In this document: in pieces, positions 26,894 through 37,742 of the stretch
Numbering within the stretch: the first letter of the stretch is position 1
Layout of the letters: each line of letters begins with the position of its first letter
Origin: Deltaproteobacteria bacterium
GTDB lineage: Bacteria; Desulfobacterota; Desulfobacteria; Desulfobacterales; UBA5852
Direction: 5' to 3'
Length of the DNA stretch: 64,000 nucleotides
Assembly (NCBI GenBank): GCA_020444045.1
Contig: JAHLLS010000001.1
Location: 186,001-250,000, forward strand
Program-made: the position numbers and the translations under genes
Notes under the pieces: model-generated
What the model was told of the DNA's origin: nothing
Seen by the model: the letters and a program-made list of their open reading frames with translations, nothing else
Databases searched by the model: none

Positions 26894-26937
26894 TTGACAG
26901 AAAATCTCAACTTGACTATAGAATTTTGATTCAAAAT
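26894..26937 (+). promoter_or_regulatory. Strong sigma-70 promoter of the dsr operon with overlapping palindrome
   Basis: TTGACA (26894-26899) and TATAGA (26917-26922) are exactly 17 bases apart. A 15-base palindrome, ATTTTGA-T-TCAAAAT (26923-26937), begins right after the -10 element and covers the expected start point near 26929, the classic place for a repressor. Confidence 0.7.
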
Positions 26938-27042
26938 CGGGCCTTTTCTACCCGGAGCCCGCATTGAATACCGAATGCAATGAAAGGAGTAGCCAAGCCG
27001 TTTTCGAGGGGATGGCCCCTTGAAACCGAGCCATCCCGTCAG

Positions 27043-27582
27043 ATGAGGCTGGAACAACGCATAACCAAACATAAACGGCAAATCGCGAATGACTGGTTTG
27101 CCATCCTGGCTGGCACCTATCCGCCCGATACCACCCGTTTCCTGAAGACCAACAAAGACACATTCTCCAATCCGGTCGGCGGGACATCCCGTCGAACCCT
27201 CGAGGCGGTGTTGGACGCCCTCGTTGAAAACGCCGCCCCGGACCACCTGGCCCAGCAACTGGACGCGCTGATACGCATTCGCGCGGTCCAGACCATGTTT
27301 ACCCCCTCTCAAGCCACCGCTTTCATTCTCGACCTTAAAAAAATTATCCGCGACACGCTTAAGGGCGACCTGCAAGATGCGGATATGCCATCACAGCTGC
27401 TGCAGTTTGAAGCGCGTATCGACCGGCTACTGTTGATCGCCTTTGATATATTTGTGCGTTGCCGCGAAAAAATCTACAACATGAAGGCAACCGAAGAGCA
27501 GAGCAAAATATACCGCGCTTTTGCACGTGCCGGACTGGTGCGGGCTAATCCTGACATCAAGCCGGATGCCGGGGTATCTTAA
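27043..27582 (+). CDS. RsbRD N-terminal-domain protein upstream of dsrM
   Basis: A 179-residue all-helical protein matching the RsbRD N-terminal (globin-like stressosome) domain: ITKHKRQIANDWFAILAG, LDALIRIRAVQTMFTPSQA, and FVRCREKIYNMKATEE. This family sits before dsrMKJOP in several sulfate reducers. The in-frame ATG at 26980 is an alternative start, but neither has a good ribosome-binding site; 27043 gives the expected domain beginning. There is no STAS domain after it, unlike RsbR. It is the first gene after the dsr promoter. A sensory or assembly role for the Dsr complex is suggested only by position. Confidence 0.8.
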   Translation: MRLEQRITKHKRQIANDWFAILAGTYPPDTTRFLKTNKDTFSNPVGGTSRRTLEAVLDALVENAAPDHLAQQLDALIRIRAVQTMFTPSQATAFILDLKKIIRDTLKGDLQDADMPSQLLQFEARIDRLLLIAFDIFVRCREKIYNMKATEEQSKIYRAFARAGLVRANPDIKPDAGVS

Positions 27583-27672
27583 TGTCATAACCCTCTTTAA
27601 TTTTAATATCGGTTCCCGGAAGGCGGTACCCGAATAGGCCGCCCCGGAAGCCCCAAAGTGAGGTAAAGGTCA

Positions 27673-28683
27673 ATGAATGTTAAGTATTTCTATTCCTTTC
27701 TAGCCGTTTTGGTTCTGGCGCTGATTGCCTGGGTAGGATGTGACCTCCTCGGCCTTCAGGTGCTGTTCGGCGTGATCTTGCCCTACATCGCGGTGGTGGC
27801 TTTTCTTGTCGGCTTTTTCCTCCGCATGATGGATTGGGCGCGCTCCACGGTACCGTTCCAAATTCCCACAACGGCCGGCCAGGCCAAATCATTGCCATGG
27901 ATCAAATCCAATGCCATCGACAGCCCGTTCACCACGGGAGGCGTGGTGGCCCGGATGTTTTTCGAAGTGGTGACCTTTCGGTCCCTCTTCCGTAATACCC
28001 GCATGCGGGTCAACCCGGACGGACGCATCAGCTACGACATTGAAATATGGCTGTGGCTCTTTGCCCTGGCCTTCCATTACACCTTTTTCGTTGTCATTCT
28101 TCGCCACGCCCGCTTTTTTCTGGAACCACTACCCCTTCCTTTCGAAATTCTTGAAAAAATCGACACCTTTATCCAGATCGGACAGCCGGTCATTTCCCTG
28201 TCGAGCTTTGCGCTGCTGGGTACGGTCCTGTTTCTTTTCGTCCGGCGGGTCTACCTGCCCAATATTCGGATGATCTCCCTGGCATCGGACTTTTTCCCGC
28301 TGTTCCTTATTTTCGGCATTGCGTTCACCGGCATCTTCATGCGCTACTTTGCAAAAATCGATGTCACCGCGGCCAAGGAACTCACATACGGCCTGGTGTC
28401 TTTCAGCCTGCCGTCACTGGCGAAGATGCAGGAAATCGGCAGCATTTTCTATATCCATGTGTTTTTTGTCAGTGTGCTGCTGGTCTATTTCCCCTGGAGC
28501 AAGCTAATGCACATGGGCGGTATTTTCCTGAGCCCGACACGCAACATGGCCAACAACACCCGCGCTGTTCGCCACGTGAACCCGTGGAACTACCCGGTAA
28601 ATGTCCATACTTATGAAGAGTATGAAGATGATTTCAGGGAAAAAATGATCGAGGCTGGACTGCCCGTGGATAAAAAGGAGTAA
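27673..28683 (+). CDS. dsrM: DsrM, heme b membrane subunit of the DsrMKJOP complex
   Basis: A 336-residue integral membrane protein of the NarI-like family that binds two hemes b and oxidises menaquinol. There are six or so hydrophobic segments (YFYSFLAVLVLALIAWVGC at the N-terminus, IWLWLFALAFHYTFFVVIL, and the final FYIHVFFVSVLLVYFPWSKL). Histidines HYTFF and HVFF are likely heme ligands. Before them lies the conserved soluble segment TTAGQAKSLPWIKSNAIDSP. GAGGTAAAGG precedes the ATG. dsrK follows after 6 bases, so coupling is tight. Confidence 0.96.
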   Translation: MNVKYFYSFLAVLVLALIAWVGCDLLGLQVLFGVILPYIAVVAFLVGFFLRMMDWARSTVPFQIPTTAGQAKSLPWIKSNAIDSPFTTGGVVARMFFEVVTFRSLFRNTRMRVNPDGRISYDIEIWLWLFALAFHYTFFVVILRHARFFLEPLPLPFEILEKIDTFIQIGQPVISLSSFALLGTVLFLFVRRVYLPNIRMISLASDFFPLFLIFGIAFTGIFMRYFAKIDVTAAKELTYGLVSFSLPSLAKMQEIGSIFYIHVFFVSVLLVYFPWSKLMHMGGIFLSPTRNMANNTRAVRHVNPWNYPVNVHTYEEYEDDFREKMIEAGLPVDKKE

Positions 28684-28689
28684 TACGCG

Positions 28690-30316
<1,627 letters not shown>

Positions 30317-30324
<8 letters not shown>

Positions 30325-30709
30325 TAAAGGCAAAATCATCACGGGAATCATCATATTTTTCATTGTGGCGACGTTTCCGTTCTGGTTCAATATGTTTGTT
30401 GAAAAAACCCCGGCCCCTGAGCTGGTCCTGACCGCCAAAGCCCAGGCGGCTAAAGTATGCGTACGGGATACGGCGTTCATGAAAGCCAACCACATGCAAC
30501 TGCTGAATGAGTGGCGAAACGCGGTGGTACGCAATGCCGAACGGATCTATGTCAATGCCGAAGGCAAGGAATTCAACATGAGCCTGTCCAATACCTGCCT
30601 GGACTGCCATTCCAACAAAGCTGAATTCTGTGACCGTTGCCATCAGTATGCCTCCATTGAACCTTACTGCTGGGATTGCCACATCGATAATCCGAAGGAG
30701 ACCAAGTGA
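30317..30709 (+). CDS. dsrJ: DsrJ, triheme cytochrome c
   Basis: A 130-residue periplasmic cytochrome held by an uncleaved N-terminal helix (IITGIIIFFIVATFPFWF). Three heme sites occur: CLDCH, CDRCH and CWDCH. The upstream cysteine in KVCVRDTAFMKANHM matches the unusual Cys ligand of one DsrJ heme. The start at 30317 is used because it directly follows GGAAGAGG and overlaps the dsrK stop; a longer frame from 30254 lies inside dsrK. Confidence 0.96.
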
Positions 30710-31512
30710 TGGAAGACAGCAGAAGACGATTTCTGAAAATAGCCGGTATCGCCGCCCTCGGGATGGGCACCGCGCCGGTGATCGACGCCGTTGCCGCTAC
30801 CGGCGGCCATGGTGCAGCGCCGCATATGCGCAAAGGGGATGACGCCCTTACCGCTAAGCAGTGGGGCATGGTGATCGACACCACCAAGCTGGATCATGAG
30901 CGGATCGAGCAGATGATTGAAGTTTGCAACAAGATCCACAATGTACCCAACATTTCAGCAGAAAAAGTTGGTCAAAAAACAGCCAAACGGCACGAGGTTA
31001 AGTGGATCTGGGAAACCCATTTTCATAATGCCTTCCCGAATATGGGTTCGAACTACATGAGCGAAGCGGTCGAAGAGCGCCCTTTCCTGGTGCTCTGCAA
31101 CCACTGCGAAGAACCCCCCTGCGTTCAGGCCTGCCCCACCCAGGCGACTTTCAAACGGCCCGACGGCATCGTGCTCATGGATTTTCACCGCTGCATCGGC
31201 TGCCGCTTCTGTATGGCGGCCTGCCCGTATGGATCGCGAAGCTTCAACTTCCGGGACCCGCGGCCTTTCATAGAGGAAATCAACCTGGCCTTTCCCACCC
31301 GCACCAAGGGCGTTGTTGAAAAATGCAACTTCTGTGCGGAACGCTTGGCGGTAGGAAAGATGCCGGCCTGTGTGGAAGCCTCCGAAGGGGCCGTGGTTTT
31401 CGGTGACCTGGAAGACCCCCACTCGGAGATCCGAGAGGTGCTGAGAGAAAATTACACTATTCGCCGCAAGGTTTCCCTCGGGACCGGCCCTGCGGTCTAC
31501 TACATCATATGA
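30709..31512 (+). CDS. dsrO: DsrO, periplasmic iron-sulfur subunit
   Basis: A 267-residue ferredoxin-like protein with a twin-arginine signal peptide (SRRRFLKIAGIAALG). Clusters are coordinated by CNHCEEPPCVQACP, CIGCRFCMAACPYG and KCNFCAERLAVGKMPAC, as in the NrfC/HybA type. It pairs with DsrP on the periplasmic side. The ATG overlaps the dsrJ stop by one base (TGATG); a GTG three bases earlier is possible. Confidence 0.96.
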   Translation: MEDSRRRFLKIAGIAALGMGTAPVIDAVAATGGHGAAPHMRKGDDALTAKQWGMVIDTTKLDHERIEQMIEVCNKIHNVPNISAEKVGQKTAKRHEVKWIWETHFHNAFPNMGSNYMSEAVEERPFLVLCNHCEEPPCVQACPTQATFKRPDGIVLMDFHRCIGCRFCMAACPYGSRSFNFRDPRPFIEEINLAFPTRTKGVVEKCNFCAERLAVGKMPACVEASEGAVVFGDLEDPHSEIREVLRENYTIRRKVSLGTGPAVYYII

Positions 31513-31519
31513 GGTGGCT

Positions 31520-32677
31520 ATGCTTGAATATGCGATAAAAGGAGACAAGAAATACTACGGATGGATCGCTATCCTGCTGGGCCTGATCGGGGTAGGATTC
31601 GGTTTTTATCTGTGGCAGCTGAAATTCGGTCTCGGCATTACCGGGCTCAGCCGGGACGTTTCCTGGGGCTTTTACATCGCCCAGCTGACCTATATGGTGG
31701 GTGTGGCCGCTGGCGGTGTGATGGTGGTGATCCCCTATTACCTGCACGATTACAAGGCCTTCGGCCGCATCACCGTGCTGGGGGAATTTCTGGCCATCGC
31801 CTCCCTGATCGTCTGCATGTTGAGCGTCGTGGTGGACCTGGGGCAACCCATGCGGGTCCTGAATGTCATTTTGCACCCCTCGCCTCGCTCGATGCTGTTC
31901 TATGACATGATCGTCCTCAACGGCTACCTGTTGCTCAATCTGGTGGTCGGCTGGAACGTGCTGCAGGCCGAACGCAACGGAACCCATTATCCCATGTGGG
32001 TGAAGCCTTTGATTTACCTTTCGATTCCCTTTGCCATCAGCATCCACACCGTGACAGCCTTTCTTTACTGCGGCCTGCCCGGGCGTGGGTTCTGGCTGAC
32101 GGCCATCCTGGCGCCGCGCTTTCTGGCCTCAGCCTTTGCCGCAGGGCCGGCCTTGCTGGTTCTCCTGGCCCTCATCATCCGGCGGGTGTCCAAATTCGAT
32201 CCCGGGCGGGAACAAATCCAGACCCTGGCCAAAATCATCACCTATGCGCTGATCGCCAACCTGTTCTTCTTCGGCTGTGAGATATTTGTGGCGTTTTACA
32301 GCGGCATCCCGGAACACATGGACCATATCAAATACCTGTTCGTGGGCATACACGGCCACGGGGTGCTGGTGCCCTGGATGTGGTCCTCCATGGCGTTGAT
32401 GGTACTGGCGCTGATCCTGCTGATCCCGCCCATCACCCGGCATAATGAAGGGGTGTTGGCGGTGGCCTGCGTCATGTTGTTTATCGGCGCCTGGATCGAC
32501 AAGGGTCTCGGTTTGATCTCGGCGGGCTTCGTGCCCAACCCGCTCCACGAGGTCAACGAATATATGCCGACGTTTCCTGAGGTCATGATCACGATCGGCG
32601 TCTATGCTGTCGGTGCCCTGGTACTGACGATCTTTTATAAAATCACGATCGGCGTTAAAGAAGAAGTCCACGCTTAG
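31520..32677 (+). CDS. dsrP: DsrP, NrfD-type membrane subunit
   Basis: A 385-residue integral membrane protein with about ten helices (for example GWIAILLGLIGVGFGFYLW and MWSSMALMVLALILLIPPI). It belongs to the NrfD/PsrC family of quinone-reactive subunits and anchors DsrO. GAGG stands 5 bases before the ATG at 31520; a GTG at 31514 is a weaker start. It ends the operon and is followed by a stem-loop 25 bases on. Confidence 0.96.
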   Translation: MLEYAIKGDKKYYGWIAILLGLIGVGFGFYLWQLKFGLGITGLSRDVSWGFYIAQLTYMVGVAAGGVMVVIPYYLHDYKAFGRITVLGEFLAIASLIVCMLSVVVDLGQPMRVLNVILHPSPRSMLFYDMIVLNGYLLLNLVVGWNVLQAERNGTHYPMWVKPLIYLSIPFAISIHTVTAFLYCGLPGRGFWLTAILAPRFLASAFAAGPALLVLLALIIRRVSKFDPGREQIQTLAKIITYALIANLFFFGCEIFVAFYSGIPEHMDHIKYLFVGIHGHGVLVPWMWSSMALMVLALILLIPPITRHNEGVLAVACVMLFIGAWIDKGLGLISAGFVPNPLHEVNEYMPTFPEVMITIGVYAVGALVLTIFYKITIGVKEEVHA

Positions 32678-32702
32678 CAAAACACACGACCAGCAATAAA
32701 AG

Positions 32703-32740
32703 AGGCGCCCTTCCAAATCATGGGAAGGGCGCCTTTGTAT
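32703..32740. terminator. Bidirectional terminator between dsrP and fdhD
   Basis: A perfect 12-bp stem (AGGCGCCCTTCC / GGAAGGGCGCCT) with an 8-base loop stands between convergent genes. The plus side has a short T-run (CCTTTGTATTT), and the minus side reads CTCTTTTATTG, so it can serve both. Confidence 0.75.
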
Positions 32741-32760
32741 TTACTAAAAACCCCTGACGT

Positions 32761-33570
32761 TCACGGCATCTGAAACCGATCCGCTCCGGTGTAGACCCAG
32801 AAACCGTCCCCGGGACGCCGGGAGGCCAAGGTCATGTTCAGGCTCTCGGCCAGCGCCACGGCCAGCGCCGTCGGCCGGGAAACAGCGACCATAATGGGAA
32901 TACGGGCGCAGGCCGCCTTCTGGACCAGTTCATAGCTGATGCGCGAGGAGAGCACCACCATGGCCGCCTCGGATAATTGTTTATCCAGAAATAACCGCCC
33001 GATGACTTTGTCCAAGGCATTGTGACGCCCCACGTCTTCGGCCACGGCCAGAAGCCGGCCTTCCCGATCATGAAGTGCGGCCGCGTGGGCCGCCCGGGTC
33101 TGCGCCCGCAGCGGTTGATTGTGGTGTAGGCCGGACAAGGCCGTCCAGGCCGCTGCGATAGGGACCGCCCCTTGATCGGCGATCGGTCGAATCTCGGTGT
33201 GAAGATCCTGAATGAGCTCTTTGCCGCACAACCCGCAACCTGTCTGGCTGATATAGGCCCGTCGGTCACCCTTATGCGCCAGGCGGCGGGCACAGTTCTC
33301 CTGGAGGGTTACCGTAACGGTGTTGGTGTCCGTTCCGTCGCAAAACGCCAGTTGGGCGATATCGGACGGATCATGGACAAGCCCTTCCGCCAGACAGAGA
33401 CCAGCCGCATGCGCCAACTCGTCTCCCGGGGTCCGCATGACAACCACGTAAGGTCGTCCCTGAACGCGAATCGAGAGCGGTTCTTCGGCAATCAGATCCA
33501 TGGGTTCATCTTGGTGATATCCAGATTCGGATGACCACGGTAATACCGTGGATGGGCTATGGCGGTGCAT
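32761..33570 (-). CDS. fdhD: Formate dehydrogenase accessory sulfurtransferase FdhD
   Basis: A 269-residue sulfur-carrier needed to sulfurate the Mo/W-bis-MGD cofactor of formate dehydrogenases. The catalytic pair is in TGCGLCGKEL, and the nucleotide-binding segment AVAEDVGRHNALDKVIGRLF is fully conserved, as is SSRISYELVQKAACARIP. The start at 33570 is preferred because AAAAAGGG lies 8 bases upstream; 33588 is an earlier ATG without a site. No formate dehydrogenase is in the window, so its client is elsewhere. Confidence 0.94.
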   Translation of the reverse strand: MHRHSPSTVLPWSSESGYHQDEPMDLIAEEPLSIRVQGRPYVVVMRTPGDELAHAAGLCLAEGLVHDPSDIAQLAFCDGTDTNTVTVTLQENCARRLAHKGDRRAYISQTGCGLCGKELIQDLHTEIRPIADQGAVPIAAAWTALSGLHHNQPLRAQTRAAHAAALHDREGRLLAVAEDVGRHNALDKVIGRLFLDKQLSEAAMVVLSSRISYELVQKAACARIPIMVAVSRPTALAVALAESLNMTLASRRPGDGFWVYTGADRFQMP

Positions 33571-33722
33571 GCAATGTCCCTTTTTCATTATTTTTGGTTC
33601 GCGGCATCCGCAACCTTCGATTGAGTTTGTAGGCTTTATGATCGATGAATGTCAACGCAGAGGTGCTAGTCGCCATCTAATCCGCGACCATGATGGTTAA
33701 AGCCCGTTGCTGCACTTTTTGC

Positions 33723-33750
33723 TTGACAAGTCGCGCGGATAAAGTAATAT
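33723..33750 (+). promoter_or_regulatory. Sigma-70 promoter of the rplU operon
   Basis: TTGACA (33723-33728) and TAATAT (33745-33750) are 16 bases apart. A small hairpin, GAGCCG-CGAAT-CGGCTC (33824-33840), lies in the leader just before the rplU ribosome-binding site. The 33571-33862 gap holds nothing else. Confidence 0.65.
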
Positions 33751-33862
33751 TCCCTGATTTTGAGATAGCTAACCAAGCTCTTGGCTGAACGAGGCCGAAT
33801 CATAGGGAGCCCAAGCGTAGAGTGAGCCGCGAATCGGCTCGCATCGTTAAAGGAGGCGCGGC

Positions 33863-34177
33863 ATGTACGCGGTGGTCAAATCAGGTGGGAAACAATATAA
33901 AGTCCAGGAAGGCGAAACCTTCAGAGTCGAAAAACTCCCCGGCGACGTTGGCGGCGAAATTACGTTTGACGATGTATTGATGGTGGCCGACGGCGAAAAT
34001 GTGCAGGTCGGCACCCCTCGCCTTGACAACGTGGCCGTGAAAGGCACCGTCGTCGAGCAGGGACAAGCCAAAAAAATTCTCGTCTTCAAATACAAACGTC
34101 GTAAACGGTATCGCCGCAAGCAGGGACATCGCCAGCAGTACACGGCGGTCAAAGTCGACAGCATTACGATCAACTAG
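33863..34177 (+). CDS. rplU: 50S ribosomal protein L21
   Basis: A 104-residue protein of the large ribosomal subunit. It begins MYAVVKSGGKQYKVQEGETF, the family hallmark, and ends with the basic FKYKRRKRYRRKQGHRQQYT. AAAGGAGG precedes the ATG. It heads the rplU-rpmA-obgE order found in most bacteria. Confidence 0.98.
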   Translation: MYAVVKSGGKQYKVQEGETFRVEKLPGDVGGEITFDDVLMVADGENVQVGTPRLDNVAVKGTVVEQGQAKKILVFKYKRRKRYRRKQGHRQQYTAVKVDSITIN

Positions 34178-34216
34178 AACGGCAACATGCTGATTCAGGC
34201 GTGAGGAGTATGCATC

Positions 34217-34471
34217 ATGGCACATAAAAAAGCAGGTGGTAGTTCCAAAAACGGTCGCGACAGTAACGCCCAGCGACGCGGTATCAAGTGCTTTGGCGGT
34301 GAAAAAGTTCTGGCCGGCAACATTCTGGTGCGCCAGCTGGGCACCCGCATTCATCCCGGTGACAATGTGGGCATGGGCAAAGACTATACCCTTTTTGCCA
34401 AAGTCGACGGCGTTGTATCATACGAACGTCTGGGACGCACCAAGAAAAAAGTCAGCGTTTATAACGAGTGA
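34217..34471 (+). CDS. rpmA: 50S ribosomal protein L27
   Basis: An 84-residue protein with the standard start [20 protein letters not shown] and [20 protein letters not shown]. The N-terminal tail reaches the peptidyl-transferase centre. No extra N-terminal cleavage peptide is present. GAGGAG lies before the ATG. The stop overlaps the GTG of obgE. Confidence 0.98.
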   Translation: MAHKKAGGSSKNGRDSNAQRRGIKCFGGEKVLAGNILVRQLGTRIHPGDNVGMGKDYTLFAKVDGVVSYERLGRTKKKVSVYNE

Positions 34472-35463
34472 AATTCATAGATGAAGCAACCATTACCGTT
34501 CAGTCCGGGGACGGCGGACGCGGATGTTTGAGCTTCCGACGTGAAAAATTCATACCCCGGGGCGGACCGGATGGTGGTGACGGCGGCAAGGGCGGCGATG
34601 TCGTCCTTGTGACAACCCACCGCAAACGCACCCTGCAACAATTTCAATTCAAACGCCAGTTCAAGGCCGCCAACGGCGGTCACGGTCAAGGGGCCCAGAA
34701 GACCGGACGCAATGGCGCTGACCTCATTATTGAAATCCCGCCGGGCACTCTCATTCTGAATGCCGATGACGGCACGCTGATCAAGGACCTGGCCGCGCCG
34801 GACGAACGGTATGTCATTGCCCGGGGCGGCCGAGGCGGGCTTGGCAATACACGCTTTAAATCATCCACCAACCGCGCCCCGCGGCATGCCCAACCGGGCG
34901 AATCCGGCATCACCCTTAAAGTCAAACTAGAGCTCAAATTGCTGGCCGATGTGGGCATCATCGGATTGCCGAACGCCGGCAAATCGACGCTCGTGGGGGC
35001 TATTTCGGCCGCCCGCCCTAAAACGGCGAGCTATCCGTTTACGACGCTGAACCCCCATCTGGGCGTTGTGCGGACCGACTGGGCCGAGCCCTTTGTGGTC
35101 GCCGACATTCCGGGTTTGATTGACGGTGCTCACCTGGGGGCCGGTCTGGGCCACCGGTTCTTGAAACATATCGAACGGACCCGCATATTGGTGCACCTGA
35201 TCGACACTGACGGGATCGATCCTGACCGCCCGTTGGCGGCGCTGGACACCATTAATCGTGAACTGGCCCTCTATAAACCGTCTCTCCGCGATCGAACCCA
35301 ACTGATTGTTCTCAATAAACTGGATCTGCCGGGGGCCGACCAGAAAGCCGAGGGGTTCCGCAAGGCGCTGCCCGATATGGATATTTTATCGATATCCGCC
35401 CAGACGGGTGACGGCCTGGAGGCGCTGAAATCAAAACTTACGCAGCTTTTGGACGATGAATAG
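34468..35463 (+). CDS. obgE: GTPase Obg
   Basis: A 331-residue ribosome-assembly and stress GTPase. The glycine-rich Obg domain ([29 protein letters not shown]) is followed by the G domain: [13 protein letters not shown] (G1), [11 protein letters not shown] (G3) and LNKLDLPG (G4). It has no C-terminal OCT extension. It starts with GTG, the first base of which lies within the last codon of rpmA, so translation is coupled. Confidence 0.96.
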   Translation: MKFIDEATITVQSGDGGRGCLSFRREKFIPRGGPDGGDGGKGGDVVLVTTHRKRTLQQFQFKRQFKAANGGHGQGAQKTGRNGADLIIEIPPGTLILNADDGTLIKDLAAPDERYVIARGGRGGLGNTRFKSSTNRAPRHAQPGESGITLKVKLELKLLADVGIIGLPNAGKSTLVGAISAARPKTASYPFTTLNPHLGVVRTDWAEPFVVADIPGLIDGAHLGAGLGHRFLKHIERTRILVHLIDTDGIDPDRPLAALDTINRELALYKPSLRDRTQLIVLNKLDLPGADQKAEGFRKALPDMDILSISAQTGDGLEALKSKLTQLLDDE

Positions 35464-36601
35464 GATGATGAACACCCGTCATCAATTTTCCCAGGCCCGC
35501 CGTGTCGTGGTGAAAGTCGGCAGCAATGTTCTCACACTGGATCAGGGCCTGAATCTCCCGGTGATCGCGTCGATCAGTCATGAAATCGGCCACCTGATGA
35601 GCTCCAGCCGACAAGTTATCCTGGTTTCCTCCGGCGCCATGGCCGCCGGGATGCGCAAACTCCAGCTGCCCGAGCGCCCCAGCGCCATACCGGCCCGGCA
35701 GGCTGTGGCCGCCGTGGGTCAGGCCGGACTCATCCTGGCTTACGAAAATGCATTTGACCGGGATGGCCGCAAAGTTGCCCAAATCCTTCTCACCGCCGAA
35801 GACATGACCAACCGCAAACGGTATTTGAACGCCCGCAACACCCTCAATACCTTGTTGGAGTGGGGTGTCGTTCCCATTGTCAACGAGAACGACACCGTGA
35901 TGGTGGAGGAAATCAAGTTCGGCGACAATGACAATCTGGCGGCCGTGATTGCGCTGCTAATGGATGCGGACCTGCTGATCAATCTGACGGACATTGACGG
36001 GCTTTATAACAAGGATCCCCGCGTCTTTGCCGACGCCCAGCTGCTGCCCGAAATCGACACGATCGGCAAAGACATCGAACGCTATGCCGGCAAGATTCCC
36101 GGAGCGTTGGGGACCGGCGGCATGCTGACCAAAATCAAAGCCGCCCGCAAGGTCACCGCGGCCGGTATTCCCATGGTCATCGCCAACGGCACCCAGCCGG
36201 ACATTCTGCGCCGCTTGTTCGGTGGGTCCTCGGCGGGCACCTTTTTCGTGCCCCGCACTGAGCGCCTCTCCAGCCGTAAATGCTGGTTGGCCTTCTCCTT
36301 GAAGCCCAAAGGCGCCATTATCATTGACGAGGGCGCCGTACGTGCGATCCAAGGCCGTGGGAAAAGCTTGTTGCCAAGCGGCATCGTGCGCGTCATCGGG
36401 GAATTCAGCGTGGGGGACCCCGTTCAGTTTATGAACAACGAAGGCGCGGTTCTCGGCAACGGTTTAGTGAACTACGCAGCCAGCGACATCCGAAAAATCA
36501 AGGGGCTTAAATCAACCCAAATCACGGACTGCCTGGGTGAAAAACCCTATGACGAGGTCATCCACCGTGACAATCTGGTATTGACCGAAACCACCAACTG
36601 A
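35456..36601 (+). CDS. proB: Glutamate 5-kinase
   Basis: A 381-residue kinase making gamma-glutamyl phosphate, the first step of proline synthesis. The amino-acid-kinase part shows VVVKVGSNVLT, LVSSGAMAAGMRKL, PIVNENDTV, FGDNDNLAA and LGTGGMLTKIKAARK. A C-terminal PUA domain (from about residue 280, KGAIIIDEGAVRAI) is present. ATG codons at 35465 and 35468 are alternative starts. It overlaps the obgE stop by 8 bases. Confidence 0.95.
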   Translation: MNRMMNTRHQFSQARRVVVKVGSNVLTLDQGLNLPVIASISHEIGHLMSSSRQVILVSSGAMAAGMRKLQLPERPSAIPARQAVAAVGQAGLILAYENAFDRDGRKVAQILLTAEDMTNRKRYLNARNTLNTLLEWGVVPIVNENDTVMVEEIKFGDNDNLAAVIALLMDADLLINLTDIDGLYNKDPRVFADAQLLPEIDTIGKDIERYAGKIPGALGTGGMLTKIKAARKVTAAGIPMVIANGTQPDILRRLFGGSSAGTFFVPRTERLSSRKCWLAFSLKPKGAIIIDEGAVRAIQGRGKSLLPSGIVRVIGEFSVGDPVQFMNNEGAVLGNGLVNYAASDIRKIKGLKSTQITDCLGEKPYDEVIHRDNLVLTETTN

Positions 36602-36652
36602 CCGCAGGAAAGTTTTGAACAGCCCGGCGGTTGGTTCGGAACATGGAATGAC

Positions 36653-37324
36653 ATGGCCAAAAAAATTGGCATTTTCGGAGGAACCTTCAATCCGATTCAT
36701 CTCGGGCATCTGCGTGCCGCTGTCGAACTTCGCGAGGGATTTGGGCTCGATGCCCTGTATCTTATTCCGGCAGCGTCGCCACCCCACAAGGATCATGCCA
36801 ATCTGGCGTCCGCCGCTGATCGGATGGAAATGGTGCAGCGCGCCATTGCGGGCCATGCGGGGCTGCGCGTCTCCGATATCGAACTCAAACGACAGGGGCC
36901 TTCCTTTTCCATCGACACCGTGTGTGCCTTTCGCAAATATCTGCCGGAGGATGCCTGGCTCTATTTGATCATGGGCCTGGATGCTTTTCTTGAAATCGAA
37001 ACCTGGAAAGCCTATCAGGACCTGCTCCACATCGTCCCCCTGATCGTCATGAATCGTCCCGACCACCAGGGGCGCATTCAGCCGTCCGCCAACAATGCCG
37101 TTTCGGCCCTGCTCACGCAAGGCGCGCTGCAGGGATATGAATGCTCCATGGATGGTCCCTGCTTTACGCATTGTGAAAAACAGCCTATTTTTACCTACAA
37201 TGTAACGGCGATGGATATTTCATCGACCCGCATCCGATATCTGATCCGTCAAAACCAGGCCATCGACTTTCTCGTTCCCGAGTCCGTAAGGGAATACATC
37301 ACCGCCAAAGGACTCTACCGATGA
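36653..37324 (+). CDS. nadD: Nicotinate-nucleotide adenylyltransferase
   Basis: A 223-residue enzyme of NAD synthesis that joins nicotinate mononucleotide and ATP. The nucleotidyltransferase motif FGGTFNPIHLGHLRAA and the second motif ISSTRIRYLI are intact. Its last four bases overlap the start of rsfS (ATGA), a pairing seen widely. Confidence 0.95.
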   Translation: MAKKIGIFGGTFNPIHLGHLRAAVELREGFGLDALYLIPAASPPHKDHANLASAADRMEMVQRAIAGHAGLRVSDIELKRQGPSFSIDTVCAFRKYLPEDAWLYLIMGLDAFLEIETWKAYQDLLHIVPLIVMNRPDHQGRIQPSANNAVSALLTQGALQGYECSMDGPCFTHCEKQPIFTYNVTAMDISSTRIRYLIRQNQAIDFLVPESVREYITAKGLYR

Positions 37325-37719
37325 GCGACACCAAAGACCCCCGGCTGAATCTTGTTCTGACGGCCGTTATGGGAAAAAAAGCCCTGGACATCATCGTCCT
37401 GGATGTGAGCGGCCTGACCTCTCTGGCCGATTCCTTTATCATCTGCAGCGGCCGTTCCAACCGCCAGGTCACGGCCATCGCCGACTATATCCGAACCGAC
37501 CTGAAGAAACAGGGGGTGGCCCCCCTCAGCGTCGAAGGTTTACGGGAGGGCCATTGGGTGTTGATGGATTATGGCGATATCGTTATCCATGTGTTCTATG
37601 ATGACGTGCGCCGTTTTTACGATCTGGAAGGCCTCTGGTCCGACGCACCCCGTATCCGCACACGTGCTCTGGATGACTGGAACCACCGGCAAATCCGCCA
37701 GGATGCGCCGACCGATTAA
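37321..37719 (+). CDS. rsfS: Ribosomal silencing factor RsfS
   Basis: A 132-residue protein of the Iojap/RsfS family, which binds L14 and blocks subunit joining during starvation. Conserved phrases are DIIVLDVSGLTSLADSFIIC, SNRQVTAIADYI, GLREGHWVLMDYGDIVIHVF and RRFYDLEGLWSDAP. It overlaps nadD by four bases. Confidence 0.95.
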   Translation: MSDTKDPRLNLVLTAVMGKKALDIIVLDVSGLTSLADSFIICSGRSNRQVTAIADYIRTDLKKQGVAPLSVEGLREGHWVLMDYGDIVIHVFYDDVRRFYDLEGLWSDAPRIRTRALDDWNHRQIRQDAPTD

Positions 37720-37742
37720 TTTGACTTCCCGCAGAGGATCGC

